This document shows, in pieces, positions 1 to 7,537 of a DNA stretch of 8,836 bases; the stretch's first letter is position 1; each line of letters opens with the position of its first letter. Location of the stretch: positions 1 to 8,836 of the forward strand of contig JAGWJK010000130.1 in the NCBI GenBank assembly GCA_028865845.1, read 5' to 3'. A model generated the notes under the pieces. It saw only the letters and a program-made list of their open reading frames with translations. It was not told where the DNA came from and did not search any database. The DNA is from Rhizobiaceae bacterium. Lineage in GTDB: Bacteria; Pseudomonadota; Alphaproteobacteria; Rhizobiales; Rhizobiaceae. The position numbers and the translations under genes were made by a program.

Positions 1-1699
1 CGAGCGCGGCGTCGATGTGATCCGCATCCTGATGCAGCAAGGTCACATGGCGAAGATCACCGATACGATCGACGCCGATACCGCGCAGCTGATCGCCGAA
101 GAGCTCGGCCACACCGTGCGTCGCGTCGCCGAGTCGGACGTCGAAGAGGGCATGTTCGACGTTGCGGACAGTCCGGAAAGCCTGCTGCCGCGCGCGCCCG
201 TCGTCACCATCATGGGCCACGTCGACCACGGCAAGACCTCGCTGCTCGACGCCATCCGCCATGCCAACGTGGTCGCGGGCGAAGCCGGCGGCATCACCCA
301 GCATATCGGCGCCTATCAGGTCGAGCATAACGGCCAGAAGATCACCTTCATCGACACGCCCGGCCACGCCGCATTCACCGCAATGCGTGCCCGCGGCGCC
401 CAGGCGACCGACATCGCCATCCTGGTGGTTGCGGCCGACGACAGCGTGATGCCGCAGACGATCGAATCGATCAACCACGCCAAGGCGGCCGGTGTTCCGA
501 TCATCGTTGCGATCAACAAGATCGACAAGCACGAGGCCGATCCGCAGAAGGTTCGCATGCAGCTCCTGCAGCATGAAGTCTTCGTGGAATCCATGGGCGG
601 TGAAGTGCTCGACGTGGAAGTGTCGGCGAAGAACCGCACCAACCTCGACAAGTTGCTCGAAGCCATCCTGTTGCAGGCGGAAATCCTTGATCTCAAGGCC
701 AATCCGAACCGTACGGCAGAAGGCACCGTCATCGAAGCCCAGCTCGACCGCGGCCGTGGCTCCGTCGCCACCGTTCTCGTCCAGAAGGGCACGCTGCGTC
801 CCGGCCAGATCGTCGTTGCCGGCGATCAGTGGGGCCGTGTGCGCGCTCTGATCAACGACAAGGGCGAGCATGTGAAGGAAGCGACGCCGGCAACGCCGGT
901 CGAGGTTCTCGGTCTGTCCGGTACGCCTGCTGCCGGCGACAAGTTTGCTGTTGTCGAAAGCGAAAGCCGCGCTCGCGAAATTTCCGAATATCGCCAGCGT
1001 CTCGCCCGCGACAAGGCTGCTGCCCGCCAGTCCGGCCAGCGCGGTTCGCTGGAACAGATGATGACCCAGCTGCAGAGCGTCGGCGTGAAGGAATTCCCGC
1101 TGGTGATCAAGGGCGACGTGCAGGGCTCGATCGAAGCCATTGCCGGCGCGCTGGAAAAGCTCGGCACCGACGAAGTCCGTGCCCGCATCGTCCATTCGGG
1201 CGCAGGCGGCATCACGGAATCGGATGTTTCGCTCGCCGAAGCCTCGAACGCCGCCATCATCGGCTTCAACGTACGTGCCAATGCCCAGGCTCGCCAGTTC
1301 GCCGAACGCGAAGGCATCGAGATCCGCTACTACAACATCATCTACGATCTCGTGGATGACGTGAAGGCAGCGATGTCGGGCCTGCTGTCGCCGGAACGTC
1401 GCGAAACCTTCCTCGGCAACGCCGAAATCCTCGAGGTGTTCAACATCACGAAGGTCGGCAAGGTCGCAGGTTGCCGCGTCACCGAAGGCAAGGTCGAGCG
1501 TGGCGTCGGCGTCCGTCTCGTGCGCGACAACGTCGTCATCCACGAAGGCAAGCTCAAGACGCTCAAGCGCTTCAAGGACGAAGTCGCCGAAGTGCATGTC
1601 GGCCAGGAATGCGGCATGGCCTTCGAAAACTACGAAGACATCCGCGCCGGCGATACGATCGAATGCTTCCGCGTGGAGCACATTACCCGCTCGCTCTAA
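1..1699 (+). CDS. infB: Translation initiation factor IF-2, 3' part (5' end outside window)
   Basis: IF2 is the GTPase that places initiator fMet-tRNA on the 30S subunit and promotes 50S joining. The reading frame is already open at position 2, before any start codon, and gives 565 residues up to TAA at 1697-1699. Bacterial IF2 is usually about 850-1000 residues, so the variable N-terminal region is missing. Visible residues (numbered from position 2) include the linker before the G domain, then G1 GHVDHGKT at 72-79 (215-238), G3 DTPGH at 118-122, G4 NKID at 172-175 and G5 SAK at 208-210. These are followed by domain II, domain III and the C-terminal fMet-tRNA-binding beta barrel, ending in HITRSL. 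The internal ATG at 17 lies inside conserved sequence and is not the start. rbfA follows after 75 bp. In related bacteria nusA lies upstream, which cannot be seen here. The identification is very secure. Confidence 0.98.
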   Translation, partial: ERGVDVIRILMQQGHMAKITDTIDADTAQLIAEELGHTVRRVAESDVEEGMFDVADSPESLLPRAPVVTIMGHVDHGKTSLLDAIRHANVVAGEAGGITQHIGAYQVEHNGQKITFIDTPGHAAFTAMRARGAQATDIAILVVAADDSVMPQTIESINHAKAAGVPIIVAINKIDKHEADPQKVRMQLLQHEVFVESMGGEVLDVEVSAKNRTNLDKLLEAILLQAEILDLKANPNRTAEGTVIEAQLDRGRGSVATVLVQKGTLRPGQIVVAGDQWGRVRALINDKGEHVKEATPATPVEVLGLSGTPAAGDKFAVVESESRAREISEYRQRLARDKAAARQSGQRGSLEQMMTQLQSVGVKEFPLVIKGDVQGSIEAIAGALEKLGTDEVRARIVHSGAGGITESDVSLAEASNAAIIGFNVRANAQARQFAEREGIEIRYYNIIYDLVDDVKAAMSGLLSPERRETFLGNAEILEVFNITKVGKVAGCRVTEGKVERGVGVRLVRDNVVIHEGKLKTLKRFKDEVAEVHVGQECGMAFENYEDIRAGDTIECFRVEHITRSL

Positions 1700-1724
1700 G
1701 AGAGCGCAGTTTAAACAATGGAAC

Positions 1725-1752
1725 GGGCGTCGGAACATCCAGTCCGGCGCCC
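1725..1752 (+). promoter_or_regulatory. Hairpin between infB and rbfA (possible attenuator or weak terminator)
   Basis: Arm GGGCGTCGGA (1725-1734) pairs with TCCGGCGCCC (1743-1752) around an 8-nt loop. The only imperfection is 1730:1747, a G-U wobble in the + strand RNA. C1724 and G1753 add an eleventh pair. A short run of four T (1758-1761) follows five bases later, weaker and farther from the stem than in a standard intrinsic terminator. It sits 22 bp before the rbfA start codon, so it could reduce read-through from infB, act as a processing site or protect the upstream mRNA. The structure is seen directly. The role is inferred. Confidence 0.55.
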
Positions 1753-1774
1753 GAACCTTTTGGGACAAGAATAA

Positions 1775-2191
1775 ATGGCATCAAGACCAACCTCCTCTGC
1801 ACCGTCGCAGCGCATGCTTCGCGTTGGCGAACAGGTGCGCGCTGCGATCACGCAGGTTCTGCAGCGCGGCGAAGTGCGCGACGACCTGATCGAGCGCACC
1901 GTCATCTCCATTTCCGAAGTGCGCATGTCGCCGGACCTGAAGATCGCCACCGCCTATGTGACGCCGCTCGGCGTCGCCGACCATGAAACCGTGATCGACA
2001 CGCTCAACCGCCATGCCAAGTACATTCGCGGCCGTCTCGGCCCGCAGCTGCGGCAGATGAAATACATGCCGGAAGTTCGTTTCCGCGACGACACCAGCTT
2101 CGACAATTACAAGAAGATCGATGCTCTCCTGCGCTCGCCCGAGGTTCAACGCGACCTCGAAGACGACGGCAACGACGAAGATCAAAAATAG
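1775..2191 (+). CDS. rbfA: 30S ribosome-binding factor A
   Basis: RbfA is a small KH-fold protein that binds immature 30S subunits near the 5' region of 16S rRNA and helps late maturation and cold adaptation. The product is 138 residues, a usual length for alphaproteobacteria. It opens with a short Ser/Pro-rich segment, followed by [14 protein letters not shown], the conserved N-terminal helix. The KH core follows, including [19 protein letters not shown] (about 46-64) and KYIRGRLG, then the [12 protein letters not shown] signature near 108-119. The tail is acidic ([12 protein letters not shown]). The ATG at 1775 is chosen because it fits the family length. Its ribosome site is weak (GGGACAAGA just upstream). 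An internal Met at residue 14 is a less likely alternative. It lies between infB and truB, a common bacterial order, and is probably co-transcribed with both. Confidence 0.95.
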   Translation: MASRPTSSAPSQRMLRVGEQVRAAITQVLQRGEVRDDLIERTVISISEVRMSPDLKIATAYVTPLGVADHETVIDTLNRHAKYIRGRLGPQLRQMKYMPEVRFRDDTSFDNYKKIDALLRSPEVQRDLEDDGNDEDQK

Positions 2192-2200
2192 AAACGAAGA

Positions 2201-3133
2201 ATGTCCAAACCTCGCAAACCAAAGGGCCGTCCGATTTCGGGCTGGCTGATCCTCGACAAGCCGGTGGATTTCGGCTCGACCGAAGCCGTGTCCAAGATCA
2301 AGTGGCTATACAAGGCGCAGAAGGCGGGCCATGCCGGCACGCTCGATCCGCTTGCCTCCGGCATGCTGCCGATCGCACTCGGCGACGCCACCAAGACTGT
2401 TCCTTACGTCATGGACGGCCGGAAGATCTACGAATTCACGGTCACCTGGGGCGAGGAACGCGCCACCGACGATCTGGAAGGCGAGGTCACCCAGACTTCG
2501 GACAAGCGTCCGAGCGAGGAAGAGATCCGGGCGCTGCTGCCGAAATATACCGGCGTCATCAACCAGATCCCGCCGCAGTTCTCGGCAATCAAGATTGCCG
2601 GCGAACGCGCCTATGATCTCGCCCGCGACGGCGAGGCGGTGGAGATCCCGTCGCGCGAAGTCGAGATCTTCCGCCTGACGCTGCTCGCCTGCCCGGATGC
2701 CAATACCGCGCATTTCGAAGTGGAATGCGGCAAGGGGACCTATGTGCGGGCGCTTGCCCGCGATTTCGGCCGTGAATTCGGCTGCTACGGCCATATTTCC
2801 GGCCTGCGCCGCAGCTTCGTCGCGCCCTTCGCCGAGGAGACGATGATCCCGCTCGCCGACCTCGTCGCGCTTGAAGAGATCGAGGATATCGACGAGCGGC
2901 TGGCAGCACTCGATGCGCTGCTGATCGATACGGCGGAAGCTTTGTCTTCGCTGCCGCATCTCGTCATCAACGACGACCAGGCGCATCGGCTGAAGATGGG
3001 CAACCCCATTCTCGTGCGCGGCCGCGATGCGCCGGTTTCGGAAACCGAAGCCTATGCGACGGCCCGAGGCAAGCTGATCGCGATCGGCGAGATCGGCCAA
3101 GGCGAATTCCGTCCCAAGCGGGTTTTTGTCTGA
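2201..3133 (+). CDS. truB: tRNA pseudouridine(55) synthase TruB
   Basis: TruB isomerises U55 in the T loop of tRNAs to pseudouridine. The product has 310 residues, as expected. Conserved parts are GWLILDKP (14-21), the catalytic motif [14 protein letters not shown] (43-56) with the nucleophilic aspartate at residue 49 (GAT at 2345-2347), the YEFT segment with Tyr77, [10 protein letters not shown] (123-132), and [12 protein letters not shown] (179-190) with the conserved arginine at 183. [10 protein letters not shown] at 201-210 leads to the C-terminal domain, which ends in FRPKRVFV. The start ATG at 2201 follows the rbfA stop by 9 bp and has only a purine-rich GAAACGAAGA as ribosome site, so it may depend on coupling to rbfA translation. 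The TGA stop is at 3131-3133. A palindromic repeat starts 8 bp after the stop and would form the 3' end of the message. Confidence 0.97.
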   Translation: MSKPRKPKGRPISGWLILDKPVDFGSTEAVSKIKWLYKAQKAGHAGTLDPLASGMLPIALGDATKTVPYVMDGRKIYEFTVTWGEERATDDLEGEVTQTSDKRPSEEEIRALLPKYTGVINQIPPQFSAIKIAGERAYDLARDGEAVEIPSREVEIFRLTLLACPDANTAHFEVECGKGTYVRALARDFGREFGCYGHISGLRRSFVAPFAEETMIPLADLVALEEIEDIDERLAALDALLIDTAEALSSLPHLVINDDQAHRLKMGNPILVRGRDAPVSETEAYATARGKLIAIGEIGQGEFRPKRVFV

Positions 3134-3140
3134 GTTTTTT

Positions 3141-3271
3141 CCTTCTCCCCTCGGGGAGAAGGTGCCCGAAGGGCGGATGAGGGGGAGTTGCCGGAAAATA
3201 CACCGTCACCTTACGGTGTATGGCCCCCTCAACCCGGGCTGCGCCCGCCCTTCTCCCCGCTGGGGCGAAGG
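3141..3271. repeat. RIME-like palindromic intergenic repeat between truB and rpsO
   Basis: A 131-bp element with imperfect terminal inverted repeats: 3141-3185 aligns with the reverse complement of 3224-3271, with only small indels and substitutions. Each end contains its own hairpin. On the left, CCTTCTCCCC (3141-3150) pairs perfectly with GGGGAGAAGG (3153-3162). On the right, 3249-3258 pairs with 3262-3271 with one mismatch. In the middle, ATACACCGT (3198-3206) pairs perfectly with ACGGTGTAT (3213-3221) around a 6-nt loop. The arrangement and GC-rich motifs match the rhizobial intergenic mosaic elements (RIME) known from Rhizobiaceae. It has no coding capacity. Neither strand has a T-run after the stems, so it is not an obvious terminator. 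The family name is from memory. Confidence 0.75.
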
Positions 3272-3291
3272 TAAAACTGAGTCTCTTCCCT

Positions 3292-3314
3292 TTGACACCC
3301 AAATGGTCTATAGG
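3292..3314 (+). promoter_or_regulatory. Possible rpsO promoter (poorly spaced -35 and -10-like boxes)
   Basis: A perfect TTGACA lies at 3292-3297, just after the palindromic repeat and about 120 bp before rpsO. The only -10-like sequence nearby is TATAGG at 3309-3314, an 11-bp spacer where sigma-70 type promoters need 16-18. No good -10 exists at the correct distance. A promoter is expected here because rpsO is far from truB, but the boxes as read do not make a standard one. Confidence 0.3.
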
Positions 3315-3324
3315 CAGCGCCAGC

Positions 3325-3421
3325 ATCAGGCATGCCTGATTGCATTCGCGGCCAATGCTGGACGACATCCCGGCTTTTGGCGACTTTAATTTCCTCTCAT
3401 AGAAAGGACACTCCGATGTCG
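3325..3421 (+). promoter_or_regulatory. Structured rpsO leader, candidate S15 autoregulatory element
   Basis: Three elements precede and overlap the rpsO start. First, ATCAGGCATGCCTGAT at 3325-3340 is a 16-bp perfect palindrome. Second, GCATT (3342-3346) pairs with AATGC (3354-3358). Third, CGACATC (3363-3369) is perfectly complementary to GATGTCG (3415-3421), which contains the ATG start codon. The last pairing would hide the start codon, and the ribosome site AAAGGA (3403-3408) would sit in the enclosed loop. S15 is known to repress its own mRNA in several bacteria through unrelated leader folds, and an alphaproteobacterial form has been described as far as I recall. The pairings are seen; the regulatory role is inferred. 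Confidence 0.5.
3403..3408 (+). promoter_or_regulatory. Ribosome binding site of rpsO
   Basis: AAAGGA lies 7 nt before the ATG at 3416. It is a strong Shine-Dalgarno match and fixes the rpsO start, rejecting the longer in-frame opening that begins at 3332. Confidence 0.85.
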
Positions 3422-3685
3422 ATCACTGCTGAGCGCAAGGCTGCGCTGATCAAGGAATACGCAACCGCCGAAGGCGACACCGGTTCTCCGGAAGTCCAGG
3501 TTGCCCTCCTGACCGAGCGCATCAACAACCTCACGGACCACTTCAAGGACCACAAGAAGGACAACCACTCCCGTCGTGGTCTCCTGACGATGGTTTCCAG
3601 CCGGCGCTCGCTTCTTGACTATCTCAAGAAGAAGGACGAAGGCCGCTATTCCAAGCTGATCGCGAGCCTCGGTATCCGTCGCTAA
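3416..3685 (+). CDS. rpsO: 30S ribosomal protein S15
   Basis: S15 is a primary binder of the central domain of 16S rRNA and contributes to an intersubunit bridge. The product is 89 residues, the standard length, starting [12 protein letters not shown]. Diagnostic features are [17 protein letters not shown] (20-36) and the rRNA-contact residues His42, Asp49 and Ser52 within [17 protein letters not shown], followed by [19 protein letters not shown] and the C-terminal LIASLGIRR. The ATG at 3416 follows AAAGGA at the right distance. Initiating farther upstream at 3332 would add 28 residues not found in the family and would translate the structured leader. In many bacteria rpsO is followed by pnp, as here. 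A long inverted repeat begins 5 bp after the TAA stop (3683-3685). The structure around its start suggests autoregulation. Confidence 0.98.
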   Translation: MSITAERKAALIKEYATAEGDTGSPEVQVALLTERINNLTDHFKDHKKDNHSRRGLLTMVSSRRSLLDYLKKKDEGRYSKLIASLGIRR

Positions 3686-3690
3686 GATTT

Positions 3691-3724
3691 TTCCGGCGGG
3701 CGTTCACCTGAACGTCCGCCGGAA
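3691..3724 (+). terminator. Long inverted repeat after rpsO (terminator or RNase III-type processing hairpin)
   Basis: TTCCGGCGGGCGTTCA (3691-3706) pairs over 16 positions with TGAACGTCCGCCGGAA (3709-3724). The single imperfection, 3700:3715, is a G-U wobble in the + strand RNA, so the fold is better in the rpsO transcript than on the other strand. The U-run after it is poor (GCGTTTC), so pure intrinsic termination would be leaky. By analogy with E. coli, where a hairpin between rpsO and pnp is cut by RNase III and PNPase controls its own mRNA, it may instead be a processing site. The hairpin is certain; which role applies is open. Confidence 0.6.
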
Positions 3725-4035
3725 GCGTTTCGAGGCCGGAACGCCTCAACTCTATGTCCCGGTTGCGGCGTCTGTTGTGCCGACCGTGACGAGACCGGCA
3801 GGCCGGATGGGCCGGTTCTGCCAAAACCAACCGTTGACCTGTCATGGGGCAGGATTGCCGGATGCTTTCCGCCGAAGCGCGCTTCGGTCAGGTTTGGACC
3901 TTTCTGGGTCTTGAGTTCGCCAGTTATCGAACTCGAAAGCGTCTCGTTGTCTTGCCCGTGATGCGTCACATTTCGTGCGGTTGAAGAAGTGCCTTGCCGA
4001 TCTAACGGGCGACGCCGCTTTTTCCCGCACCACGC

Positions 4036-4040
4036 AAGGA
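4036..4040 (+). promoter_or_regulatory. Ribosome binding site of pnp
   Basis: AAGGA lies 6 nt before the ATG at 4047 and decides the start. The in-frame GTG at 3975 would add 24 residues and has no comparable site. Confidence 0.85.
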
Positions 4041-4046
4041 CAAGAC

Positions 4047-6185
4047 ATGTTCGATATCCATACCGTCGAAATCGAGTGGGCCGGCCGCCCGCTGAAATTC
4101 GAAACCGGCAAGATCGCCCGTCAGGCCGACGGCGCCGTCATCGCCACCTACGGCGAGACGGTTGTGCTTGCCACCGTCGTTTCCGCCAAGTCGCCGAAGC
4201 CGGGCCAGGATTTCTTCCCGCTCACCGTCAACTATCAGGAAAAGACTTACGCGGCCGGCAAGATCCCCGGCGGCTACTTCAAGCGCGAAGGCCGTCCGAG
4301 CGAAAACGAAACCCTCGTTTCCCGCCTGATCGACCGCCCGATCCGCCCGCTCTTCCCGGAAGGCTACAAGAACGATACGCAAGTCGTCGTCACCGTCATC
4401 CAGCATGACCTCGAAAACGATCCGGACATCCTGTCGATGGTCGCCACCTCGGCTGCCCTGACGCTTTCCGGCATCCCGTTCATGGGCCCGATCGGCGGCG
4501 CCCGCGTCGGCTACATCAACGGCGAATACGTGCTCAACCCGCATCTCGACGAGATGGACGAATCGAGCCTCGACCTCGTCGTCGCCGGCACGCAGGACGC
4601 CGTGCTGATGGTTGAATCCGAAGCCAAGGAACTGGCCGAAGACATCATGCTCGGCGCCGTCATGTTCGGTCATCGCGGCTTCCAGCCTGTCATCGACGCG
4701 ATCATCAAGCTCGCCGAAGTTGCCGCCAAGGAACCGCGCGATTTCACGCCGGACGATTTCTCCGAACTCGAAGCCGAAATGCTCGGCCTTGCCGAAGCCG
4801 AACTGCGCGACGCCTACAAGATCACCCAGAAGGCCGATCGCTACGCTGCCGTCGACGCCGTCAAGGCTAAGGTGAAAGCACACTTCCTGCCGGCCGAAGG
4901 CGAAGCCAAGTACACGGCTGAAGAAGTCGGCGCCATCTTCAAGCACCTGCAGGCGAAGATCGTTCGCTGGAACATCCTCGACACCTCCAGCCGTATCGAC
5001 GGCCGCGACCTGTCGACCGTTCGTCCGATCACCTCGGAAGTCGGCCTGCTGCCGCGCACCCACGGCTCTGCCCTCTTCACCCGCGGCGAAACGCAGGCGA
5101 TCGTCGTTGCCACGCTCGGCACCGGCGAAGACGAGCAGTATGTCGACAGCCTGACGGGTATGTACAAGGAGCGCTTCCTGCTCCACTACAACTTCCCGCC
5201 CTACTCGGTCGGCGAAATCGGCCGCATGGGTTCCCCGGGTCGACGCGAAATCGGTCACGGCAAGCTCGCATGGCGCGCTATCCGCCCGATGCTGCCGTCG
5301 GCGGAACAGTTCCCCTACACGCTGCGCGTCGTCTCCGAAATCACCGAGTCCAACGGTTCCTCCTCGATGGCGACCGTCTGCGGCACCTCGCTCGCTCTGA
5401 TGGACGCGGGCGTACCGCTCGCCAAGCCGGTTGCCGGCATCGCCATGGGTCTGATCCTCGAGGGCGAGCGCTTCGCCGTTCTCTCCGACATCCTCGGTGA
5501 CGAAGACCACCTCGGCGACATGGACTTCAAGGTCGCCGGCACTGCCGACGGCATCACCTCGCTGCAGATGGACATCAAGATCGCCGGCATTACGGAAGAG
5601 ATCATGAAGGTCGCTCTCGGCCAGGCACAGGGCGGTCGTGCACACATCCTCGGCGAAATGGCCAAGGCAATCACCGAAAGCCGCGGCCAGCTCGGCGAAT
5701 TCGCACCGCGCATCGAAGTCATGAACATCCCGGTCGACAAGATCCGCGAAGTCATCGGCTCCGGCGGCAAGGTCATCCGCGAAATCGTCGAAAAGACCGG
5801 CGCGAAGATCAACATCGAAGACGACGGCACCGTCAAGATCGCCTCCTCCTCCGGCAAGGAAATCGAAGCGGCCCGCAAGTGGATCCACTCGATCGTCGCC
5901 GAGCCGGAAGTCGGCCAGATCTATGAAGGTACTGTTGTCAAGACCGCCGACTTCGGCGCCTTCGTCAACTTCTTCGGCGCCCGCGACGGCCTCGTCCACA
6001 TCTCGCAGCTTGCTTCCGAGCGCGTTGCGAAGACCCAGGACGTCGTCAAGGAAGGCGACAAGGTCTGGGTCAAGCTGCTCGGCTTCGACGAACGCGGCAA
6101 GGTTCGCCTCTCCATGAAGGTTGTCGACCAGGCGACCGGCCAGGAAATCGTCGCTGAAAAGAAGAAGGACGACGCGGCCGAATAA
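4047..6185 (+). CDS. pnp: Polyribonucleotide nucleotidyltransferase (PNPase)
   Basis: PNPase is the trimeric 3'-5' phosphorolytic exoribonuclease of mRNA decay and can also add tails. Counted from ATG 4047 the product is 712 residues (E. coli has 711). Order: first RNase PH core (about 1-145, with [21 protein letters not shown]), a helical linker region, second RNase PH core (about 330-545), KH domain with the GSGG loop at 571-574, and S1 domain from about 623 ([18 protein letters not shown]). The catalytic cluster [19 protein letters not shown] is intact, with Asp487, Asp493 and Lys495 corresponding to E. coli 486, 492 and 494. The start is set by AAGGA 6 nt upstream and the family N-terminus [14 protein letters not shown]. 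It follows rpsO across a structured 361-bp leader and ends 23 bp before a strong terminator. Confidence 0.98.
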   Translation: MFDIHTVEIEWAGRPLKFETGKIARQADGAVIATYGETVVLATVVSAKSPKPGQDFFPLTVNYQEKTYAAGKIPGGYFKREGRPSENETLVSRLIDRPIRPLFPEGYKNDTQVVVTVIQHDLENDPDILSMVATSAALTLSGIPFMGPIGGARVGYINGEYVLNPHLDEMDESSLDLVVAGTQDAVLMVESEAKELAEDIMLGAVMFGHRGFQPVIDAIIKLAEVAAKEPRDFTPDDFSELEAEMLGLAEAELRDAYKITQKADRYAAVDAVKAKVKAHFLPAEGEAKYTAEEVGAIFKHLQAKIVRWNILDTSSRIDGRDLSTVRPITSEVGLLPRTHGSALFTRGETQAIVVATLGTGEDEQYVDSLTGMYKERFLLHYNFPPYSVGEIGRMGSPGRREIGHGKLAWRAIRPMLPSAEQFPYTLRVVSEITESNGSSSMATVCGTSLALMDAGVPLAKPVAGIAMGLILEGERFAVLSDILGDEDHLGDMDFKVAGTADGITSLQMDIKIAGITEEIMKVALGQAQGGRAHILGEMAKAITESRGQLGEFAPRIEVMNIPVDKIREVIGSGGKVIREIVEKTGAKINIEDDGTVKIASSSGKEIEAARKWIHSIVAEPEVGQIYEGTVVKTADFGAFVNFFGARDGLVHISQLASERVAKTQDVVKEGDKVWVKLLGFDERGKVRLSMKVVDQATGQEIVAEKKKDDAAE

Positions 6186-6208
6186 GCCCCGCCTTCATCC
6201 ACGTTCCG

Positions 6209-6237
6209 GGGCGCGGGATCTTTTCCGCGCCCTTTTT
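6209..6237 (+). terminator. Intrinsic terminator of pnp
   Basis: GGGCGCGGGA (6209-6218) pairs with TTCCGCGCCC (6223-6232) around a TCTT tetraloop. One pair is a G-U wobble. TTTTT (6233-6237) follows immediately, then an AT-rich stretch. It starts 24 nt after the pnp TAA and marks the end of the + strand ribosomal/RNA-decay cluster. Confidence 0.93.
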
Positions 6238-6287
6238 ATATTAAATGCCATCGGCTTAGGCCACTTTCGCCGGAACTATGTGCCAGG

Positions 6288-6430
6288 CCCCTCACCCTAG
6301 CCCTCTCCCCGCCCATTCGGGGAGAGGGGATCATGACTGCGCTCAATGACTATCCTCCTCACCAAGAGGCGTGTTGTTTTGCACTGTCGTCCCCTCTCCC
6401 CGCGTGCGGGGTGAGGGTTAGGGTGTGGGG
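6288..6430. repeat. Second palindromic intergenic repeat, between pnp terminator and methyltransferase gene
   Basis: A 143-bp element whose ends are inverted copies: about 6288-6331 matches the reverse complement of about 6389-6430 (CCCCTCACCCTAGCCCTCTCCCC at the left against CCCCACACCCTAACCCTCACCCC from the right). The left end folds by itself, with CCCTCTCCCCG (6301-6311) pairing perfectly with CGGGGAGAGGG (6318-6328). The right end folds too: 6392-6403 with 6406-6417, one mismatch. The middle (about 6332-6388) is unrelated filler. It resembles the 3141-3271 element in design and in a GGGGAGA core, but its terminal sequence differs, so it is probably another family of rhizobial palindromic repeat. 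Confidence 0.75.
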
Positions 6431-6497
6431 CAGCACGCAATACGACGATGGCGCATATCCAACAGTCGAAACCCACTCCCACGACGAGACCACGCCC

Positions 6498-7514
6498 ATG
6501 AGCCGCGATGCCCTGAAGACCCTGTTTCATCCCTTTGCCTCCGGCACCGTCGAGGCGCCCGGCGAAGGTCAGCGCTTCCTGTTTCTCGGAGCGGAAGCGG
6601 GCTTTTCGCTGCCGAACGGGTTTGCCGCAGCACTTTCCGCCGTCCAGGGTTTCCGCCCCTTCTATCGCCAGCTGCAGGCGCAGCGGATCGAGGTGACGCC
6701 GGAGATCGAGGGTGGCGACTATGATGGCGCGCTGGTCCTCTGCACCAAGCACAAGGGCGAAAACGAGGCCTCCATCGTCAAGGCGCTGCAGCATGTGAAG
6801 ACGGGTGGCCTGATCGTCGTTGCCGGCGGCAAGGAAGACGGCATCCAGCCGCTGCGCAAGCGCATCGAGGGCTTCGGCATCGATCTCGAGTACATGCCGA
6901 AATATCATGGCGTCGCCTTCTGGTTCGCACGCCCGGCCGACATCAGCGCGCTCAATGAACAGCTCGTGAAGCCGGCAGTCAGCATCGAGGGACGCTTTAC
7001 CGCAGCTCCCGGCATGTTCTCCCATGAGCGTATCGATGAAGGTTCCGAACTGCTTGCTTCGCGGCTGCCGACGGACTTCAGCGGTGACGCGGCGGACTTC
7101 GGTGCCGGCTGGGGCTATCTCTCCGTCGAGCTCGCGACAAAGTCGCCGCGGATCGCCCGTATCGACCTCTACGAGGCCAATTACGAGGCGCTGGAGGCCG
7201 CACGCGCCAATCTGTTGCAGAACTGCCCGAAGGTTGCGCAGCGCTTCTTCTGGCACGATCTGGCATCGGAGCCGGTCAAGGACAAATACGACCTCATCAT
7301 CATGAACCCGCCGTTCCACGAGGGGCACGCCGCCGACCCTTCGCTCGGCCAGGCAATGATCAAGGCGGCATCTTCGGCGCTGCGCAGCGGCGGCCGCCTG
7401 ATGCTGGTCGCCAACCGCGGCCTGCCCTACGAGCCGGTACTGACGGAAAACTTCCGCGAGAGCGGCGAAACCTGCCGCAATGCCCGCTTCAAGGTGCTCT
7501 GGGCGAAGAAGTAA
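6498..7514 (+). CDS. RsmC-type 16S rRNA (guanine-N2) methyltransferase
   Basis: Likely an S-adenosylmethionine-dependent methyltransferase of the RsmC/RlmG family, which methylates guanine N2 in rRNA (G1207 of 16S in E. coli RsmC). The product is 338 residues against 343 for E. coli RsmC. The N-terminal half (about 1-165) is the degenerate, non-catalytic methyltransferase-like domain of this family. The catalytic half begins with GMFSHERIDEGSELL (172-186), then SAM-binding motif I as DFGAGWGYLS (200-209), the acidic end of strand 2 in LYEAN (224-228), and the catalytic NPPFHEG at 270-276. The ATG at 6498 is chosen because MSRDALKTLF begins a family-like protein. The in-frame ATG 6333 would translate the palindromic repeat. 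It stands alone between the pnp terminator and convergent fabI. The family is secure, but which rRNA base it modifies (hence rsmC or a relative) is not. Confidence 0.85.
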   Translation: MSRDALKTLFHPFASGTVEAPGEGQRFLFLGAEAGFSLPNGFAAALSAVQGFRPFYRQLQAQRIEVTPEIEGGDYDGALVLCTKHKGENEASIVKALQHVKTGGLIVVAGGKEDGIQPLRKRIEGFGIDLEYMPKYHGVAFWFARPADISALNEQLVKPAVSIEGRFTAAPGMFSHERIDEGSELLASRLPTDFSGDAADFGAGWGYLSVELATKSPRIARIDLYEANYEALEAARANLLQNCPKVAQRFFWHDLASEPVKDKYDLIIMNPPFHEGHAADPSLGQAMIKAASSALRSGGRLMLVANRGLPYEPVLTENFRESGETCRNARFKVLWAKK

Positions 7515-7537
7515 ACGCGCCCCTCGCCTGCAGACAA

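Larger units (their letters stand above)
3686..4046 (+). other. 361-bp rpsO-pnp intergenic region with several inverted repeats, no gene
   Basis: I see no credible coding sequence here. Besides the large hairpin at 3691-3724, it holds a small stem at 3732-3747 (GAGGC/GCCTC), ACCGGC/GCCGGT at 3794-3816, a 16-bp perfect palindrome CCGAAGCGCGCTTCGG at 3872-3887, and GAGTTCG/CGAACTC at 3913-3934. A TTGACC at 3834-3839 has no matching -10 box at the normal distance. I could not identify a convincing promoter. The region is probably the pnp mRNA leader, where post-transcriptional control would act. Confidence 0.6.
6186..6497 (+). other. 312-bp gap between pnp and the methyltransferase gene
   Basis: It contains the pnp terminator (6209-6237), a palindromic repeat (6288-6430) and a 67-nt leader (6431-6497). 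In the leader I see no clear promoter boxes and only a weak purine-rich stretch, GACGAGA at 6483-6489, as a possible ribosome site. The frame that opens at ATG 6333 inside the repeat is not considered coding. Confidence 0.6.

Noticed and set aside
1692..1706. Hairpin CGCTCT/AGAGCG at the infB stop codon as a terminator
   Set aside because: A 6-bp stem with a 3-nt loop and no T-run, partly inside the coding sequence. Most likely chance.
2306..3100. A 264-codon open frame on the - strand opposite truB
   Set aside because: Antisense shadow; truB is intact in its own frame with its catalytic aspartate.
3126..3389. Small open frame between truB and rpsO
   Set aside because: It reads through the palindromic repeat and rpsO leader, and its product looks like translated repeat sequence.
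3975..4046. GTG start for PNPase at 3975
   Set aside because: The extension is not found in the family, and AAGGA is correctly placed for ATG 4047.
4002..5999. A 665-codon open frame on the - strand opposite pnp
   Set aside because: It mirrors the strong codon bias of pnp, has low-complexity Asp/Ala/Gly/Val-rich composition, matches no family I know, and has no ribosome site. It is a shadow of a certain gene.
6333..6497. N-terminal extension of the methyltransferase from ATG 6333
   Set aside because: These 55 codons translate the palindromic repeat and do not resemble the family. ATG 6498 gives the expected length.
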